A stretch of 45,167 nucleotides of DNA from Peribacillus saganii (GTDB lineage: Bacteria; Bacillota; Bacilli; Bacillales; DSM-1321): contig NZ_QVTE01000020.1 of assembly GCF_003429095.1 (NCBI RefSeq), forward strand, positions 1 through 45,167. Reading direction: 5' to 3'. This document shows, piece by piece, positions 16,674 to 25,916 of this stretch (the stretch's first letter is position 1; the number at the start of each line of letters is the position of its first letter). The notes below the pieces were generated by a model that saw only the letters and a list, made by a program, of their open reading frames with translations, was not told the DNA's origin and ran no database searches. Position numbers and translations under genes: made by a program.

Positions 16674-18202
16674 GTTGTGTTAATTCCCATGCTTCTTTTA
16701 TTGCCTTTTTGTGCTTCTGCTTCATTTTTTAAACCTCTCAGCAATGAGAAACACATGATGACCATAATAATGGCAAAAGGAAGAGCGGCTGCAATGGAAG
16801 CTGTTTGCAATACGTTCAAACCGCCAGCTGTAAGCAATACAGCGGCTAAAGCAGATTGAATGACCCCCCATGTCATTTTAATTTTGTTTGATGGGTTAAG
16901 TGTTCCGCCTTCACTTAACATTCCCAAAACAAAAGTTGCGGTATCGGCAACAGTTATGTAATAAATGGCTACCACGGCAAATCCTAAAATGCTTAATAGG
17001 GAGCTTAATGGAAGATAATCAAAGAAGATAAAAATAGACAAGGACACGTTTTCGGCTATATGTTTTGCCAAATCATGGTTTGCTTGGTTTTGAACAAGTT
17101 CCAGTGCCGAACCGCCAAATACGGACATCCAAAGACATGTTCCTATGGTAGGAAATATCAATACACCAATTACAAACTCCCTTACTGTTCTTCCTTTTGA
17201 AACCCGGGCAATAAACATGCCTACGAATGGCGCCCAGGCGATCCACCATGCCCAATAAAATAAGGTCCATGAGGCAATCCATTCTCCTTCCCCAAAGGGG
17301 TTTAGCCTTAAACTCATTTCTATAAAGTCACCAATATAGAGACCCATTGTATTAAAAAACACTTGAATAACAGTCAAGGCTGGACCCACAAGTAAAATCA
17401 GCAGCATAATGGCAATCGATAGGATAATTGCTGCGTTGGATAAGTATTTTATTCCTTTTTCCAAGCCTGTATTTATTGAGATAATAAATAGGACTGTTGC
17501 GACGCCAATGACGACCAGCTGCATAAATAACGTATTAGGGATGCCGAATATGTCATGCATTCCAGCGGTAACCTGCATTGCCCCAAGTCCTAAAGAGGTT
17601 GCGATACCGAAGACTGTTGCAAAGATGGACAGGATATCAATTGTTTTTCCTATCGGTCCGTGGATTCTATCGCCTAAAACCGGATGAAACGCTGAACTGA
17701 TGGCCGCGGGAAGCCTTTTGTTATATTGAAAAAATGCCAGGGCTAACCCAATAACAGTGTATATTGCCCATGGGTCCAGGCCCCAATGAAAAAAGGTGAA
17801 TTTCATGGCAGTGTTGGCTGCATGGGCAGTATAAGCTTTTCCATAGGGAGGGGCTGTGTAGTGGGTTACAGGTTCAGCGACACTCCAGTATACAATCCCG
17901 ATTCCCATCCCGGCCCCGAACAGCATTGCGAGCCAGGATCCGGTACTGAAATCGGGCTTATCCGTTTTCCTGCCGAGCCGGATATTACCATATTTTGAAA
18001 ACAATAAATAAATGGAGAATATCACGAAGAATAAGGTAGCGCCAAGATATACCCATCCAAGGTAATCAATCGAGGCATTATACACAGCATTGGTCACTTT
18101 AGCGAGATTTTCCGTGAAGAAAACTCCCCATATAATAAAAATGAGAGTAAGCAATAATGAGATAATAAAAACACTATTTTCTTTCCATTTATTACTATCC
18201 AT
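16661..18202 (-). CDS. BCCT-family transporter (glycine betaine/choline/carnitine)
   Basis: This is a 513-aa protein with about 12 transmembrane helices. Family markers are GMGIGIVYWSVAEP (near 100), the choline/betaine-binding Trp-rich stretch LFYWAWWIAWAPF (near 315) followed by GMFIARVSKGRTVREF, and VADTATFVLGML (near 425). The length equals that of OpuD- and BetL-type sodium-coupled betaine transporters, which import osmoprotectants. The short termini suggest no large osmosensing tail. The start ATG has AGGAGG at 6 bases. It is a single gene converging on the NCS1 permease. The exact substrate is not determined. Confidence 0.93.
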   Translation of the reverse strand: MDSNKWKENSVFIISLLLTLIFIIWGVFFTENLAKVTNAVYNASIDYLGWVYLGATLFFVIFSIYLLFSKYGNIRLGRKTDKPDFSTGSWLAMLFGAGMGIGIVYWSVAEPVTHYTAPPYGKAYTAHAANTAMKFTFFHWGLDPWAIYTVIGLALAFFQYNKRLPAAISSAFHPVLGDRIHGPIGKTIDILSIFATVFGIATSLGLGAMQVTAGMHDIFGIPNTLFMQLVVIGVATVLFIISINTGLEKGIKYLSNAAIILSIAIMLLILLVGPALTVIQVFFNTMGLYIGDFIEMSLRLNPFGEGEWIASWTLFYWAWWIAWAPFVGMFIARVSKGRTVREFVIGVLIFPTIGTCLWMSVFGGSALELVQNQANHDLAKHIAENVSLSIFIFFDYLPLSSLLSILGFAVVAIYYITVADTATFVLGMLSEGGTLNPSNKIKMTWGVIQSALAAVLLTAGGLNVLQTASIAAALPFAIIMVIMCFSLLRGLKNEAEAQKGNKRSMGINTTKTS

Positions 18203-18274
18203 AGAAACCTCCTGGTGAAGTGGGAAATATTTTGTTGGTTTTATTAGACAACGCTTTATTAAGCAAGTAATAGC

Positions 18275-18943
18275 TTAACTATCAGAATTATCAAAGGGAT
18301 TAAATTGAAATTCCCACTTATTAGTATCCATCAACTCTTCCTGCGACAGCCCTAAACCGCCTCCAAGATAAACGGTTTGCCCTTTGATTGCCACCACCAT
18401 AGCTTCAAATAAACTATCACTTTCCTTATTTTTATAGATGTCTCCCAACTTTGCCGATAGTTCACCGTATGTAATTTGTCCCGCTTCATCGAAATTATCT
18501 TCTTCAATATTTGCCATGTCTTGATAATCGATAGGGCGGCCGTCAGGAGCCCGGCCAGGTACCATCAATAAATACTCATTATGCTTGATTCCGTCAGCGT
18601 CGCTTGTGATGATCCCATTTTTATCAACTTTTTCAACCACTTCAATGTCATTTAATGAATAATGATCCAGGGTATCGGGGTCAGGGTTGTTAATTAAAAT
18701 ATAATCTCCTGCTTCAGGCTTTCGATTATTTATGAGCGTATAAGCTTTATGATTGAAAATAAAGCTGTCAAGTTCCTTTGGAATGTATTTTTCCACACTT
18801 GCCGCATTGGTAATATGCTGCGATAAATCCCTCAGCTTCAAAAGATGGACAGATAGTTTATACATGTGCTTAACTCCATATACCTTGTGTAACTCATTGT
18901 TATAATATACAAATTGTCCTTTTCTTACTTGATACAGCTTCAC
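18275..18943 (-). CDS. Conserved hypothetical protein
   Basis: This encodes 222 aa from GTG 18943, preceded by GAAGGGAG at 9 bases. The frame is open upstream to 19114, but that extension has no start signal. The first third begins KLYQVRKGQFVYYNNELHKV and looks like a small beta-rich domain. The middle has PEAGDYILINNPDPDTLDHY. The end is acidic, with VYLGGGLGLSQEEL. There is no signal peptide or membrane helix. I think similar proteins occur in other Bacillaceae but know no function. It lies 72 bases upstream of the BCCT gene on the same strand, perhaps in the same transcript. Confidence 0.65.
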   Translation of the reverse strand: MKLYQVRKGQFVYYNNELHKVYGVKHMYKLSVHLLKLRDLSQHITNAASVEKYIPKELDSFIFNHKAYTLINNRKPEAGDYILINNPDPDTLDHYSLNDIEVVEKVDKNGIITSDADGIKHNEYLLMVPGRAPDGRPIDYQDMANIEEDNFDEAGQITYGELSAKLGDIYKNKESDSLFEAMVVAIKGQTVYLGGGLGLSQEELMDTNKWEFQFNPFDNSDS

Positions 18944-19187
18944 AGCTAAAACTCCCTTCCCTTCTAGGTGTAAACAGGTTAAATAAAAGCTTTGGAATTG
19001 AAATGGATCTTTTTTCTTCTTTAGGATGCCTTTTTTTAGAGAGTCTATGTTAAGGATCATTGTTGATACTGGAACTTTGTTGAGGCTGTGAGACTCATCG
19101 AAAATCATCTGCATTATTCCGTGCGGTGTTTATTCGAGTAAGCCAATTCAATAAAGTGCCCATACACATTACAAGTAGGAAAGCATA

Positions 19188-19385
19188 ATGGGAATTGTAG
19201 TGGTTGAAATTTGTGATGGCAGCCTGATTACAGAAATCCCGCTGGAAGAGATTTTGGAAAAAGAATACCCGGAAGTTGCTGTGGTAGAAAGCAGCTGCCT
19301 TTCCATCTGTGGAATGTGTGAGAATTCTTTTTTGAAATTTTCAGAGCTGCTTGCTAATTTGGATGCTGTACCTGAGGCAGTATGA
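19188..19385 (+). CDS. DUF1450-family protein (YuzB-like), shortened C-terminus
   Basis: This encodes 65 aa, start ATG with AGGAAAG at 4-5 bases. The N-terminal part fits DUF1450: VVEICDGSLI, then LEKEYPEVAVVESSCLSICG and MCEN, with the family's spaced cysteines (CLSxCGxC). In relatives a segment like ALVNG and a helix follow the last Cys. Here the sequence switches to FLKFSELLANLDAVPEAV and stops, so an internal deletion or a divergent end is likely. The terminator at 19481 lies downstream. The function of the family is unknown; the Cys pattern suggests metal or iron-sulfur binding. Confidence 0.6.
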   Translation: MGIVVVEICDGSLITEIPLEEILEKEYPEVAVVESSCLSICGMCENSFLKFSELLANLDAVPEAV

Positions 19386-19480
19386 ACAGCTATAAGATTA
19401 TTTTTCTGCAAAAGAGCTTTTCTCAACGAGGATGAAAAACGAGAGCTGCAGCTGATAGCATGCAATAGGATTATTGTCTT

Positions 19481-19503
19481 AGAGCCACCAATGGCTCTTT
19501 TTT
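19481..19503 (+). terminator. Terminator after the DUF1450 gene
   Basis: AGAGCCA (19481-19487) pairs with TGGCTCT (19492-19498), loop CCAA, then TTTTT. Confidence 0.85.
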
Positions 19504-19698
19504 GATTCCGATTAAGGATAAATTGGGCTTCAACCATGCCGGAGGAATTTTTATCAAAATGGACGCTATGTAATTTACGAATGGAAAAGGGATTGTTCAT
19601 GCATAATATAGGAGCCCTGCACCATAAATAATTTGGACATATCTCATCATTTATGTAAACGTTAAATGATACATACATATTGATTGGAGTGGAAATAT

Positions 19699-19857
19699 GT
19701 GAGTGAAGACCAGTTTAACTGTCATAATATAACCCAAAGAAAAGACGTAAATAAGGATGAATTGAGCAGCTATTTAAATGATGGCTGGACTTTATTAAAG
19801 ATAACGGTAGGGGAACAAGATAAACCCTATACCGTTGGTTTAGATCAATCAAAATGA
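19699..19857 (+). CDS. Small hypothetical protein
   Basis: This encodes 52 aa from GTG 19699, preceded by TTGGAGTGG at about 8 bases. It contains KDELSSYLNDGWTLLKITVG and DKPYTVGLDQ, which read like a compact alpha-beta peptide. No signal peptide or membrane helix is visible. A terminator at 19930 follows. The family is unknown. Confidence 0.5.
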   Translation: MSEDQFNCHNITQRKDVNKDELSSYLNDGWTLLKITVGEQDKPYTVGLDQSK

Positions 19858-19929
19858 ATGCGATATTTTGAGTCTAAAATTATGACGCTGGACGGGTTGC
19901 AACCTGGTCACAGATGGTTCAAAGAAGAT

Positions 19930-19970
19930 GCCTCAATCCTTTTAAATAAGGGATGAGGCTTTTATTTTTT
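19930..19970 (+). terminator. Terminator
   Basis: GCCTCAATCC (19930-19939) pairs with GGATGAGGC (19951-19959) with one bulged A, then a T-rich tract. Confidence 0.75.
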
Positions 19971-20263
19971 CCTTATTTATTTTTTTTATTGATATGAGAT
20001 TAATGTGTGTTAGCTGATGTCCTTTTTTGAGTTAATAATCACATACCTTCATTGGCAATTGCTGCATTAGTATAAAAACTCGGAGGCCTTTCGGTTTGAT
20101 GGTGCTTAGGATATAAAAAACGATTGGGAGTAAGTACAGTACCTTCTTAATGAATCAATTTAGAATGTACGGTATATTAAAATAAATTGAAATAAATAGG
20201 AAGAAGGAACTAAACATCCACTCTTCTTTCAAAATTAATTACGAAATTCAGGAGGGATTGTTA
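19971..20263. other. Promoter-side spacer before the monooxygenase
   Basis: No gene is visible. It is AT-rich, with AGAAGAAGG near 20202 and CTCTTCTTTC near 20221, a short inverted pair just before the ribosome binding site at 20251. Confidence 0.35.
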
Positions 20264-21313
20264 ATGGAGATAGGGATCAGCACGTTTGTAGAAACAACAC
20301 CGGACGTTAAAACGGGGGAAGTGATCAGCCATGCACAACGATTGCGTGAAGTAGTTGAGGAAATTGTGCTTGCCGATCAAGTAGGATTGGATGTATTTGG
20401 GGTAGGAGAGCATCATCGTCATGATTTCGCGGCATCCTCTCCGGCGGTTGTGCTGGCTGCAGCGGCTTCACAGACAAACCGGATCCGGCTGACGAGTGCG
20501 GTCACCGTACTTTCCTCTGCAGATCCAGTACGGGTATTCCAAGATTTTGCCACGCTTGACGGCATCTCGAATGGGCGCGCGGAGATCATGGCAGGGCGTG
20601 GTTCTTTCATTGAATCTTTTCCATTATTTGGCTATGATTTAAACGACTATAATGAGCTTTTTGAAGAGAAGCTGGAATTGCTGCTGAGATTACAAAAGTC
20701 CGAAACCGTATCCTGGTCCGGTAAACATCGCCCGGACATTAACAATCTTGGTGTCTATCCGCGTCCGGTGCAAGATCCATTGCCTGTATGGATCGGGAGC
20801 GGGGGCAATAGTCAATCGGTCATTCGCGCAGGACTGCTGGGGCTGCCGCTTGTTTTGGCGATCATAGGAGGTCGCCCAGTCCAGTTCGCTCCACTTGTCC
20901 AGCTATATAAACAAGCGGCGGCTAAGGCTGGTCATGACGTATCCAAATTGCCGGTTGCGTCCCATTCGCATGGATTCATTGCAGAGGATAATGAGACGGC
21001 GGCAGATAAATTTTTCCCGCCTACTCAACAAGTCATGAATGTTCTTGGAAGGGAGCGGGGGTGGGGCCATTACGACCGGGCAGCATTCGATGCGGCACGA
21101 AGCTTTGAAGGTGCACTATATGTGGGGGATCCGGAAACAGTGGCCAAAAAGATCATTCACCTCCGAATGAACGTAGGCATCACACGTTTTATGCTGCACG
21201 TACCGGTTGGTACAATGCCACATGCAGATGTGATGAAAGCCATCGAGCTGCTGGGGAAAGAAGTGGCCCCTATCGTTCGGGAAGAAATCGCCAAATGGGA
21301 AGCCTTGCAGTAA
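20264..21313 (+). CDS. LLM-class (luciferase-like) flavin-dependent oxidoreductase
   Basis: This encodes 349 aa, a bacterial-luciferase-like TIM-barrel enzyme using reduced flavin. Family segments are MEIGISTF at the start, FGVGEHHRHDFAASSPAVVL (about 45-65), TSAVTVLSSADPVRVFQDFA (about 80-100), RAEIMAGRGSFIESFPLFG (about 105-125) and VWIGSGGNSQSVIRA (about 175-190). ATG 20264 is preferred over the TTG at 20258 because GGAGGG ends 7 bases before it. The physiological substrate of this subgroup is not known to me. The base composition looks more GC-rich than its surroundings. A fragment of a related gene lies at 14250-14510. Confidence 0.92.
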   Translation: MEIGISTFVETTPDVKTGEVISHAQRLREVVEEIVLADQVGLDVFGVGEHHRHDFAASSPAVVLAAAASQTNRIRLTSAVTVLSSADPVRVFQDFATLDGISNGRAEIMAGRGSFIESFPLFGYDLNDYNELFEEKLELLLRLQKSETVSWSGKHRPDINNLGVYPRPVQDPLPVWIGSGGNSQSVIRAGLLGLPLVLAIIGGRPVQFAPLVQLYKQAAAKAGHDVSKLPVASHSHGFIAEDNETAADKFFPPTQQVMNVLGRERGWGHYDRAAFDAARSFEGALYVGDPETVAKKIIHLRMNVGITRFMLHVPVGTMPHADVMKAIELLGKEVAPIVREEIAKWEALQ

Positions 21314-21381
21314 ACCTAGCACTTACAACAGGACAATCTTTTCAAGTGAGATTTCTTGTAAATGGGTGACAATGAAACCTT

Positions 21382-21427
21382 AAAAAATAGCAGCGATCGC
21401 CCATGTTTGACGGAGCTGCTATTTTTT
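21382..21427. terminator. Bidirectional terminator, LLM gene and sulfite-oxidase-like gene
   Basis: AAAAAATAGCAGC (21382-21394) pairs with GCTGCTATTTTTT (21415-21427). The stop codon of the minus-strand gene (21419-21421) lies in the right arm. Confidence 0.85.
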
Positions 21428-22487
21428 ATTAATAAAGTGACTTGAAAAATGATTTTGTGGGAATAAATTTATTTTTTGGGCAGCTGGTGTTGAAGACTGA
21501 ATTCGGCCGTATGAATCCGTAGCCCATGACATAATTGTAAACATGCCTTTCTCTTGTGCTTTCCACTCATAAGACCAAGAAACCCATTCATAAGCTGTTT
21601 TGCCATTGTAATTGGCCTTCGCATTTACCCATGTATGCCCATTATTTGTGCTAATTTCTACTTTTGTTATTGAGCCTTTATCGGTCCAGGCAATGCCTGT
21701 AATGACATGCTTGCCAGTATTTAAAATATCCATATTCAGCGGTTTTTGGATAGTCGAGTTTACATTTATTGCAGTAACAGGAAAAGCATCGTGGTCATTC
21801 TCTTGATTCGGATAATATACATAATCCTTTGATTGAAAGGGCCCCTTGAAAATTAGAACTTATAATACGTATTTGTTTAATCCATTTAACTGAGGCCATT
21901 GCGTACCACTGAGGAACTATTAAGCGCAGAGGATAACCATGCTTAAATGGAATTGACTGACCATTATATTCATAAGCAACAAGGGTATCAGGGTGAAGTG
22001 CTTTTTCAATTGGCAGACGCTTGCTGAAGGAATAAACCTTATCTAATTCGGTTTTTTGTCCACAATCATATCCTTCTACGACAACTTCTTTTGCCCCTCC
22101 TTTTATGCGAGCAAGTTGAAGTAATGTATATAAAGGAACGCCTTTCCAATATCCTTGGCTAATAGCACCCTTTCCCCATTGTTCCCCAAATACTTTAGGT
22201 TCAAAAAGTTCACGCTTGTCTCCGGAACATTCCAGGACAACTTTTAAAGTTTTTGATGGCAATTTTATATTTTGTTGCATGGAAAGAAGTATTGGCGTTG
22301 TGATCAATCCATTTATAGCCAGCCAAAAGTTTGAATAGGAAAGTGCAGGGTAAGAAAAGTGGTTTCGCCTAAAAAATAAATGGTTATGCACTCTATCAGC
22401 TTCGACAAACTGAATAGGTGTTTCCTGATTTTTAGGTTGTAAACGGCGTGTTATTAAATTGGGATTAACCGCATTTTGGTCAACCAT
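21419..22487 (-). pseudogene. Sulfite-oxidase-family molybdenum enzyme, frameshifted
   Basis: Two frames together make one protein of about 355 aa. The upstream frame (22487 to 21795) carries the molybdopterin domain: the ligand C87 in VVLECSGDKR, GAISQGYWKGVPLYTLL, VVVEGYD, HGYPLRLIVPQWYAMASVKW. The downstream frame ends with the Mo-co dimerisation domain (GIAWTDKGSITKVEIS, WSYEWKAQEKG, WATDSYGRIQ). They join if one G is removed from the GGGG run (plus-strand C at 21842-21845), giving FQGPFQSKDYVYYPN. The upstream frame alone continues only 14 codons more. No Tat signal is visible, so the enzyme would be cytoplasmic. A sequencing error in the homopolymer is as likely as real decay, because nothing else is damaged. 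Confidence 0.85.
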
Positions 22488-23044
22488 ATCTATCCCCCTA
22501 ACTAGATAAAGTAAGTCATCAGTTATTTGTATGTTGTTTCTTTCAAATTAGGCTTTTTAAATTGAGCTGCATTTATTTTTTGCCTTTAAAGCATTAATGA
22601 ACCGTACCCAAACTAGATGAGGTTTTTGGGTTGGAATTATTGGTGTTTGCTATTAAGTAATTTGGTTTCACACTCGGTACATGTGGAGTGCGTGTTGTTT
22701 GTTTTATAACTATTCTTAATATTTATAACCTTTTAAATAAAGATAATACTATTGTAATATATCGAAAACATCATTATAATACTATTTATCACAAAGACAG
22801 TTGTCTTTGTGGAGTGGAGTATAATGAAATGCTATCCATAAAAGAAATTGATCTTTTAGTAATGACTCGATTAGATTAGCCTTTGGAGAAACTTAGAAAG
22901 AGACACGAAGGAGAAAATGATAATAAAAGTCATCTATTATTCGATTATATCTATTTGTAATAGACTTAATTCTATCGAAGGGTTATGAGAAATGAATAGC
23001 TCAACTTTACGCAGTTTTTATCTTAAACTAGTGGGGGAACAACA
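22488..23044. other. Gene-free stretch upstream of sstT
   Basis: There is no supported gene. A 63-aa frame at 22688-22879 has no ribosome binding site. A CCCAAA/TTTGGG hairpin lies near 22608-22632 and a perfect 10-bp palindrome at 22790-22811, listed separately. Confidence 0.4.
22790..22811. repeat. Perfect 10-bp inverted repeat
   Basis: CACAAAGACA and TGTCTTTGTG are separated by GT. No T tract follows. It may be an operator or an element end. It lies 233 bases before sstT. Confidence 0.5.
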
Positions 23045-24283
23045 ATGAGAAGTATACTGAAAAAATGGAGTCGATTGAGTCTGGTAAAACAGATAATCGC
23101 AGGTTTGATTATTGGTATTATCCTGGCTGTATCGATCCCCGAAGCAGCAAAACCCGTAGTTATTTTCGGCTCGTTATTTGTAGGTGCTTTAAAAGCGATT
23201 GCACCTGTGTTGGTACTCTTCTTGGTTATGTCAGCCATCGCCCAACACAAGAGTGGTCACCAAACGAATATGAAATCCATTATGGTCCTATACCTTTTAG
23301 GAACTTTTTTAGCTGGATTAATTGCCGTTATTGTAAGCTTTATTTTTCCTGTAAGCTTAACACTTGCAGAGAGCGCTAAGGGTGTGACCCCTCCAGGCGG
23401 TGTTGTCGAGGTACTCAAATCACTGCTGCTGAATGTGGTTGATAACCCGGTTAATGCAATTGTTAATGCAAACTATATCGGTATTTTAGCTTGGGCGGTA
23501 ATCCTTGGTTTAGCTTTAAGAAATGCCGCTGATTCGACAAAAACGATGATTGCTAATGTCTCAGATGCTGTTTCCAAAATGGTTTCATGGGTTATTATGT
23601 TTGCGCCATTAGGAATCATGGGTCTAGTATTTGATTCTATTACTTCAAATGGTATTGATGCGTTACTAAGCTATGGGAAATTACTTGCCGTTTTGATTGG
23701 CTGTATGGTTTTTGTGGCTCTTGTTGTCAATCCAATGCTTGTGTTTGTAGTCATCAGGCAAAATCCTTATCCGCTTGTTTTTAAATGTTTAAAGGAAAGC
23801 GGCATTACAGCATTCTTTACACGCAGCTCAGCTTCAAATATTCCTGTAAATATGAGATTATGTGAAAATCTAGGCTTGAGTAAGGATAGTTATTCAGTAT
23901 CGATTCCATTAGGTGCAACCATCAATATGGCCGGTGCCGCTGTAACGATTTCTGTTTTGACGCTTGCAGCGGTCCATACACTTGGCATTCAAGTGGACCT
24001 TCCTACAGCGATACTTCTCAGCATAGTTTCAGCGATATGTGCTTGTGGTGCTTCAGGGGTGGCTGGCGGATCCTTATTACTGATTCCTCTTGCATGCAGC
24101 TTATTTGGAATCCCAGCGGATATTGCTATGCAGGTAGTTGGAGTAGGCTTTATCATAGGTGTATTACAAGACTCTTTTGAAACGGCACTTAATTCATCCA
24201 CAGATGTACTCTTCACAGCCGCAGCTGAATTTAAAGAGTGGCGTAAAGAAGGAAAGAAATTAGATATCCACAAAGCAGCATAA
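23045..24283 (+). CDS. sstT: Sodium-coupled serine/threonine transporter
   Basis: This is a 412-aa membrane protein of the DAACS (glutamate transporter-like) family. Early helices include [20 protein letters not shown] and [20 protein letters not shown]. The middle has [20 protein letters not shown]. The conserved C-terminal half has the re-entrant serine-rich [17 protein letters not shown] and [20 protein letters not shown], then [22 protein letters not shown] (in parts) and [20 protein letters not shown]. The length and the C-terminal end are those of SstT. The start ATG has TGGGGGA at about 7 bases. It is a single gene with a terminator. Confidence 0.95.
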   Translation: MRSILKKWSRLSLVKQIIAGLIIGIILAVSIPEAAKPVVIFGSLFVGALKAIAPVLVLFLVMSAIAQHKSGHQTNMKSIMVLYLLGTFLAGLIAVIVSFIFPVSLTLAESAKGVTPPGGVVEVLKSLLLNVVDNPVNAIVNANYIGILAWAVILGLALRNAADSTKTMIANVSDAVSKMVSWVIMFAPLGIMGLVFDSITSNGIDALLSYGKLLAVLIGCMVFVALVVNPMLVFVVIRQNPYPLVFKCLKESGITAFFTRSSASNIPVNMRLCENLGLSKDSYSVSIPLGATINMAGAAVTISVLTLAAVHTLGIQVDLPTAILLSIVSAICACGASGVAGGSLLLIPLACSLFGIPADIAMQVVGVGFIIGVLQDSFETALNSSTDVLFTAAAEFKEWRKEGKKLDIHKAA

Positions 24284-24310
24284 TGAAGAAAATCTTCTGT
24301 TCTGTGAATG

Positions 24311-24350
24311 AACTGCACCCCATTGATTACAATTGGAGGTGCAGTTTTTA
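24311..24350 (+). terminator. Terminator of sstT
   Basis: AACTGCACC (24311-24319) pairs with GGTGCAGTT (24338-24346), then TTT. Confidence 0.85.
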
Positions 24351-24440
24351 TGTACTTTAAAACAAGAATAAGTTGCTTTTTGAATATCCTAAAGGGATAG
24401 GTTCTTCTAGAAAACATTAGGATAAACATTTAGGACAAGT

Positions 24441-24560
24441 TCAAGAAAATACATCGTCATCCCACTTCTTAGCCAATTTTAAAAGTAACCAAGTAAACAC
24501 TACGAATCCAATAACAATTGCCGCCATTACAATTATTTCCTTATTTATTAAATACCCCAC
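24441..24560 (-). CDS. Small membrane protein, 39 aa
   Basis: It starts at GTG 24560, with the strong AAGGAGGGG 6 bases upstream. The peptide MGYLINKEIIVMAAIVIGFV continues with VFTWLLLKLAKKWDDDV: one transmembrane helix, then a basic and an acidic tail. This is the layout of small stress or sporulation membrane peptides. The family is unknown. It is too short for most gene finders. Confidence 0.6.
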   Translation of the reverse strand: MGYLINKEIIVMAAIVIGFVVFTWLLLKLAKKWDDDVFS

Positions 24561-24802
24561 TTTATTCCCCTCCTTTTTACTTAGTGTATCCAACTATTCA
24601 TAAGTTTTTTCGTGACAGTTTTGATGAATGCACGTTATTAAACCAATAGTTAGCTTAACCGGATGTAACCAATATTTAAATTTGGCTGTTTTCAAAATCT
24701 TTGTCGTTTTGTAAAACAATCTTAAAAAATACGCCCTATAATTATTTTAGAAGGATGAAATTGTACATTTTATTACTGTTTCATTAAGAAAGGATGGTAA
24801 TT

Positions 24803-24955
24803 ATGTATATAAGCTATCAGAATCATCAAGGCGGAACCAATAATTTGGTTGTGGTAGAAAGCGATGGAGTAATTACTAAAAGCCTAAAAGGTAAAGAAAC
24901 AGCCATAAAAACTCACAAGAGAAAATTAACAAGATTGCGGGCTAAACATAAGTGA
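24803..24955 (+). CDS. Small basic protein, 50 aa
   Basis: ATG 24803 follows AAGAAAGGATGG at about 5 bases. The N-terminal half is beta-like (YISYQNHQGGTNNLVVVESD). The C-terminal half is strongly basic (KTHKRKLTRLRAKHK), so nucleic-acid binding is possible. There is no signal peptide. The family is unknown. Confidence 0.6.
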   Translation: MYISYQNHQGGTNNLVVVESDGVITKSLKGKETAIKTHKRKLTRLRAKHK

Positions 24956-25074
24956 ACAATACGATGAAATTAACATTAATATTTTTTAGAATACTCGTTC
25001 TATATAGTATATTGTCAAGACGCCAATGCTGGCTTAAGGATATTTTTTGTGAAAATTTAACCAGCCCAAAACTT

Positions 25075-25099
25075 GTTTACTAGAATAATAAACGGGAAT
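25075..25099 (+). promoter_or_regulatory. Sigma-B-like promoter
   Basis: GTTTAC (25075-25080), a 13-base spacer and GGGAAT (25094-25099) closely match the Bacillus general-stress consensus GTTTAA-N12-14-GGGTAT. It ends 28 bases before the start of the next gene. Confidence 0.6.
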
Positions 25100-25127
25100 A
25101 ATAGGGATATACCAAGGAGGGAATAAT

Positions 25128-25454
25128 ATGAGAAATTCAAAAAATAGTTTGTTAGGTATGGTAGCATTAGGAGCAGCGGCTTATATGTTTAGAAATAAGC
25201 AATCACGTGATAAAGTTATGAGTAAAGTATCATCAATTCTGCCACAGGATGCCCGTAATAAGGTGATGGATAAAGTCCGCTCATTTAAAGGTTCCAATAC
25301 AGGTGCATCTCAAGTTAAGCATCATACTCCGGCTGAGTTCTCAGCGCCAAACAGTCAGGCATTATCCACTGCCGATACGATGAACGAGCAATCTGCAAGA
25401 GTACAGGAAACAAACAGCTCCGATAATATTAAAAAAGTCGAGGTCATGAAATAA
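25128..25454 (+). CDS. Small YtxH/DUF3918-like protein, probably general stress
   Basis: This encodes 108 aa from ATG 25128, with AAGGAGGG at 6 bases. A short hydrophobic N-terminus (LLGMVALGAAAYMF, residues 8-21) is followed by basic helical sequence (RNKQSRDKVMSKVSSILP) and a polar, probably disordered tail ending KKVEVMK. The start resembles the short DUF3918 and YtxH-like proteins of Bacillaceae, whose function is unknown. A sigma-B-like promoter lies directly upstream and a strong terminator downstream, so I infer a single-gene stress-induced unit. Confidence 0.7.
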   Translation: MRNSKNSLLGMVALGAAAYMFRNKQSRDKVMSKVSSILPQDARNKVMDKVRSFKGSNTGASQVKHHTPAEFSAPNSQALSTADTMNEQSARVQETNSSDNIKKVEVMK

Positions 25455-25515
25455 AATCTGTGTCCACCCAGGATTCCAGATAAGGCCCTTCTCTATTCTA
25501 AATTCAAATCAAAGG

Positions 25516-25551
25516 CCTGTATCCGCCAGTAAGGTGGGTACGGGTTTTTTT
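25516..25551 (+). terminator. Terminator
   Basis: A 12-bp stem (25516-25527 with 25533-25544, including three G-T pairs) with a 5-base loop is followed by seven Ts. Confidence 0.85.
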
Positions 25552-25916
25552 CTTAATACATTTGGTCATCCGGTCTGGTCGCTGCGTACTGATTTTCAAA
25601 TGTATTTCTACATATTGTACTGGAAACTGAACGCAAAATTAATGAAATTGGAGCGAAATATACGTTCTTTTTGTATAGAGCAAATAACAGGGTAAACGTT
25701 GTTGAGCTGATTTTAACGTATTTCTCTCAACGTATTTACATTTGCTATGTTTTGAAGTTAGAGGGACAACAAAATTTCATTGCAGGACAGGGAACCGATT
25801 CTTGATTTTATCCAATAAAGTTAGAAGGATATTAAAATATATCTGGGCCTTTAATTGCGTAATTCGATGCAAAACCTTCCATTTTTTGTCGAAAGATGGG
25901 TACATTCTGGAAATTA

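Noticed and set aside
22688..22879. 63-aa frame upstream of sstT
   Set aside because: It is AT-rich, without a ribosome binding site, and it spans the palindrome at 22790.
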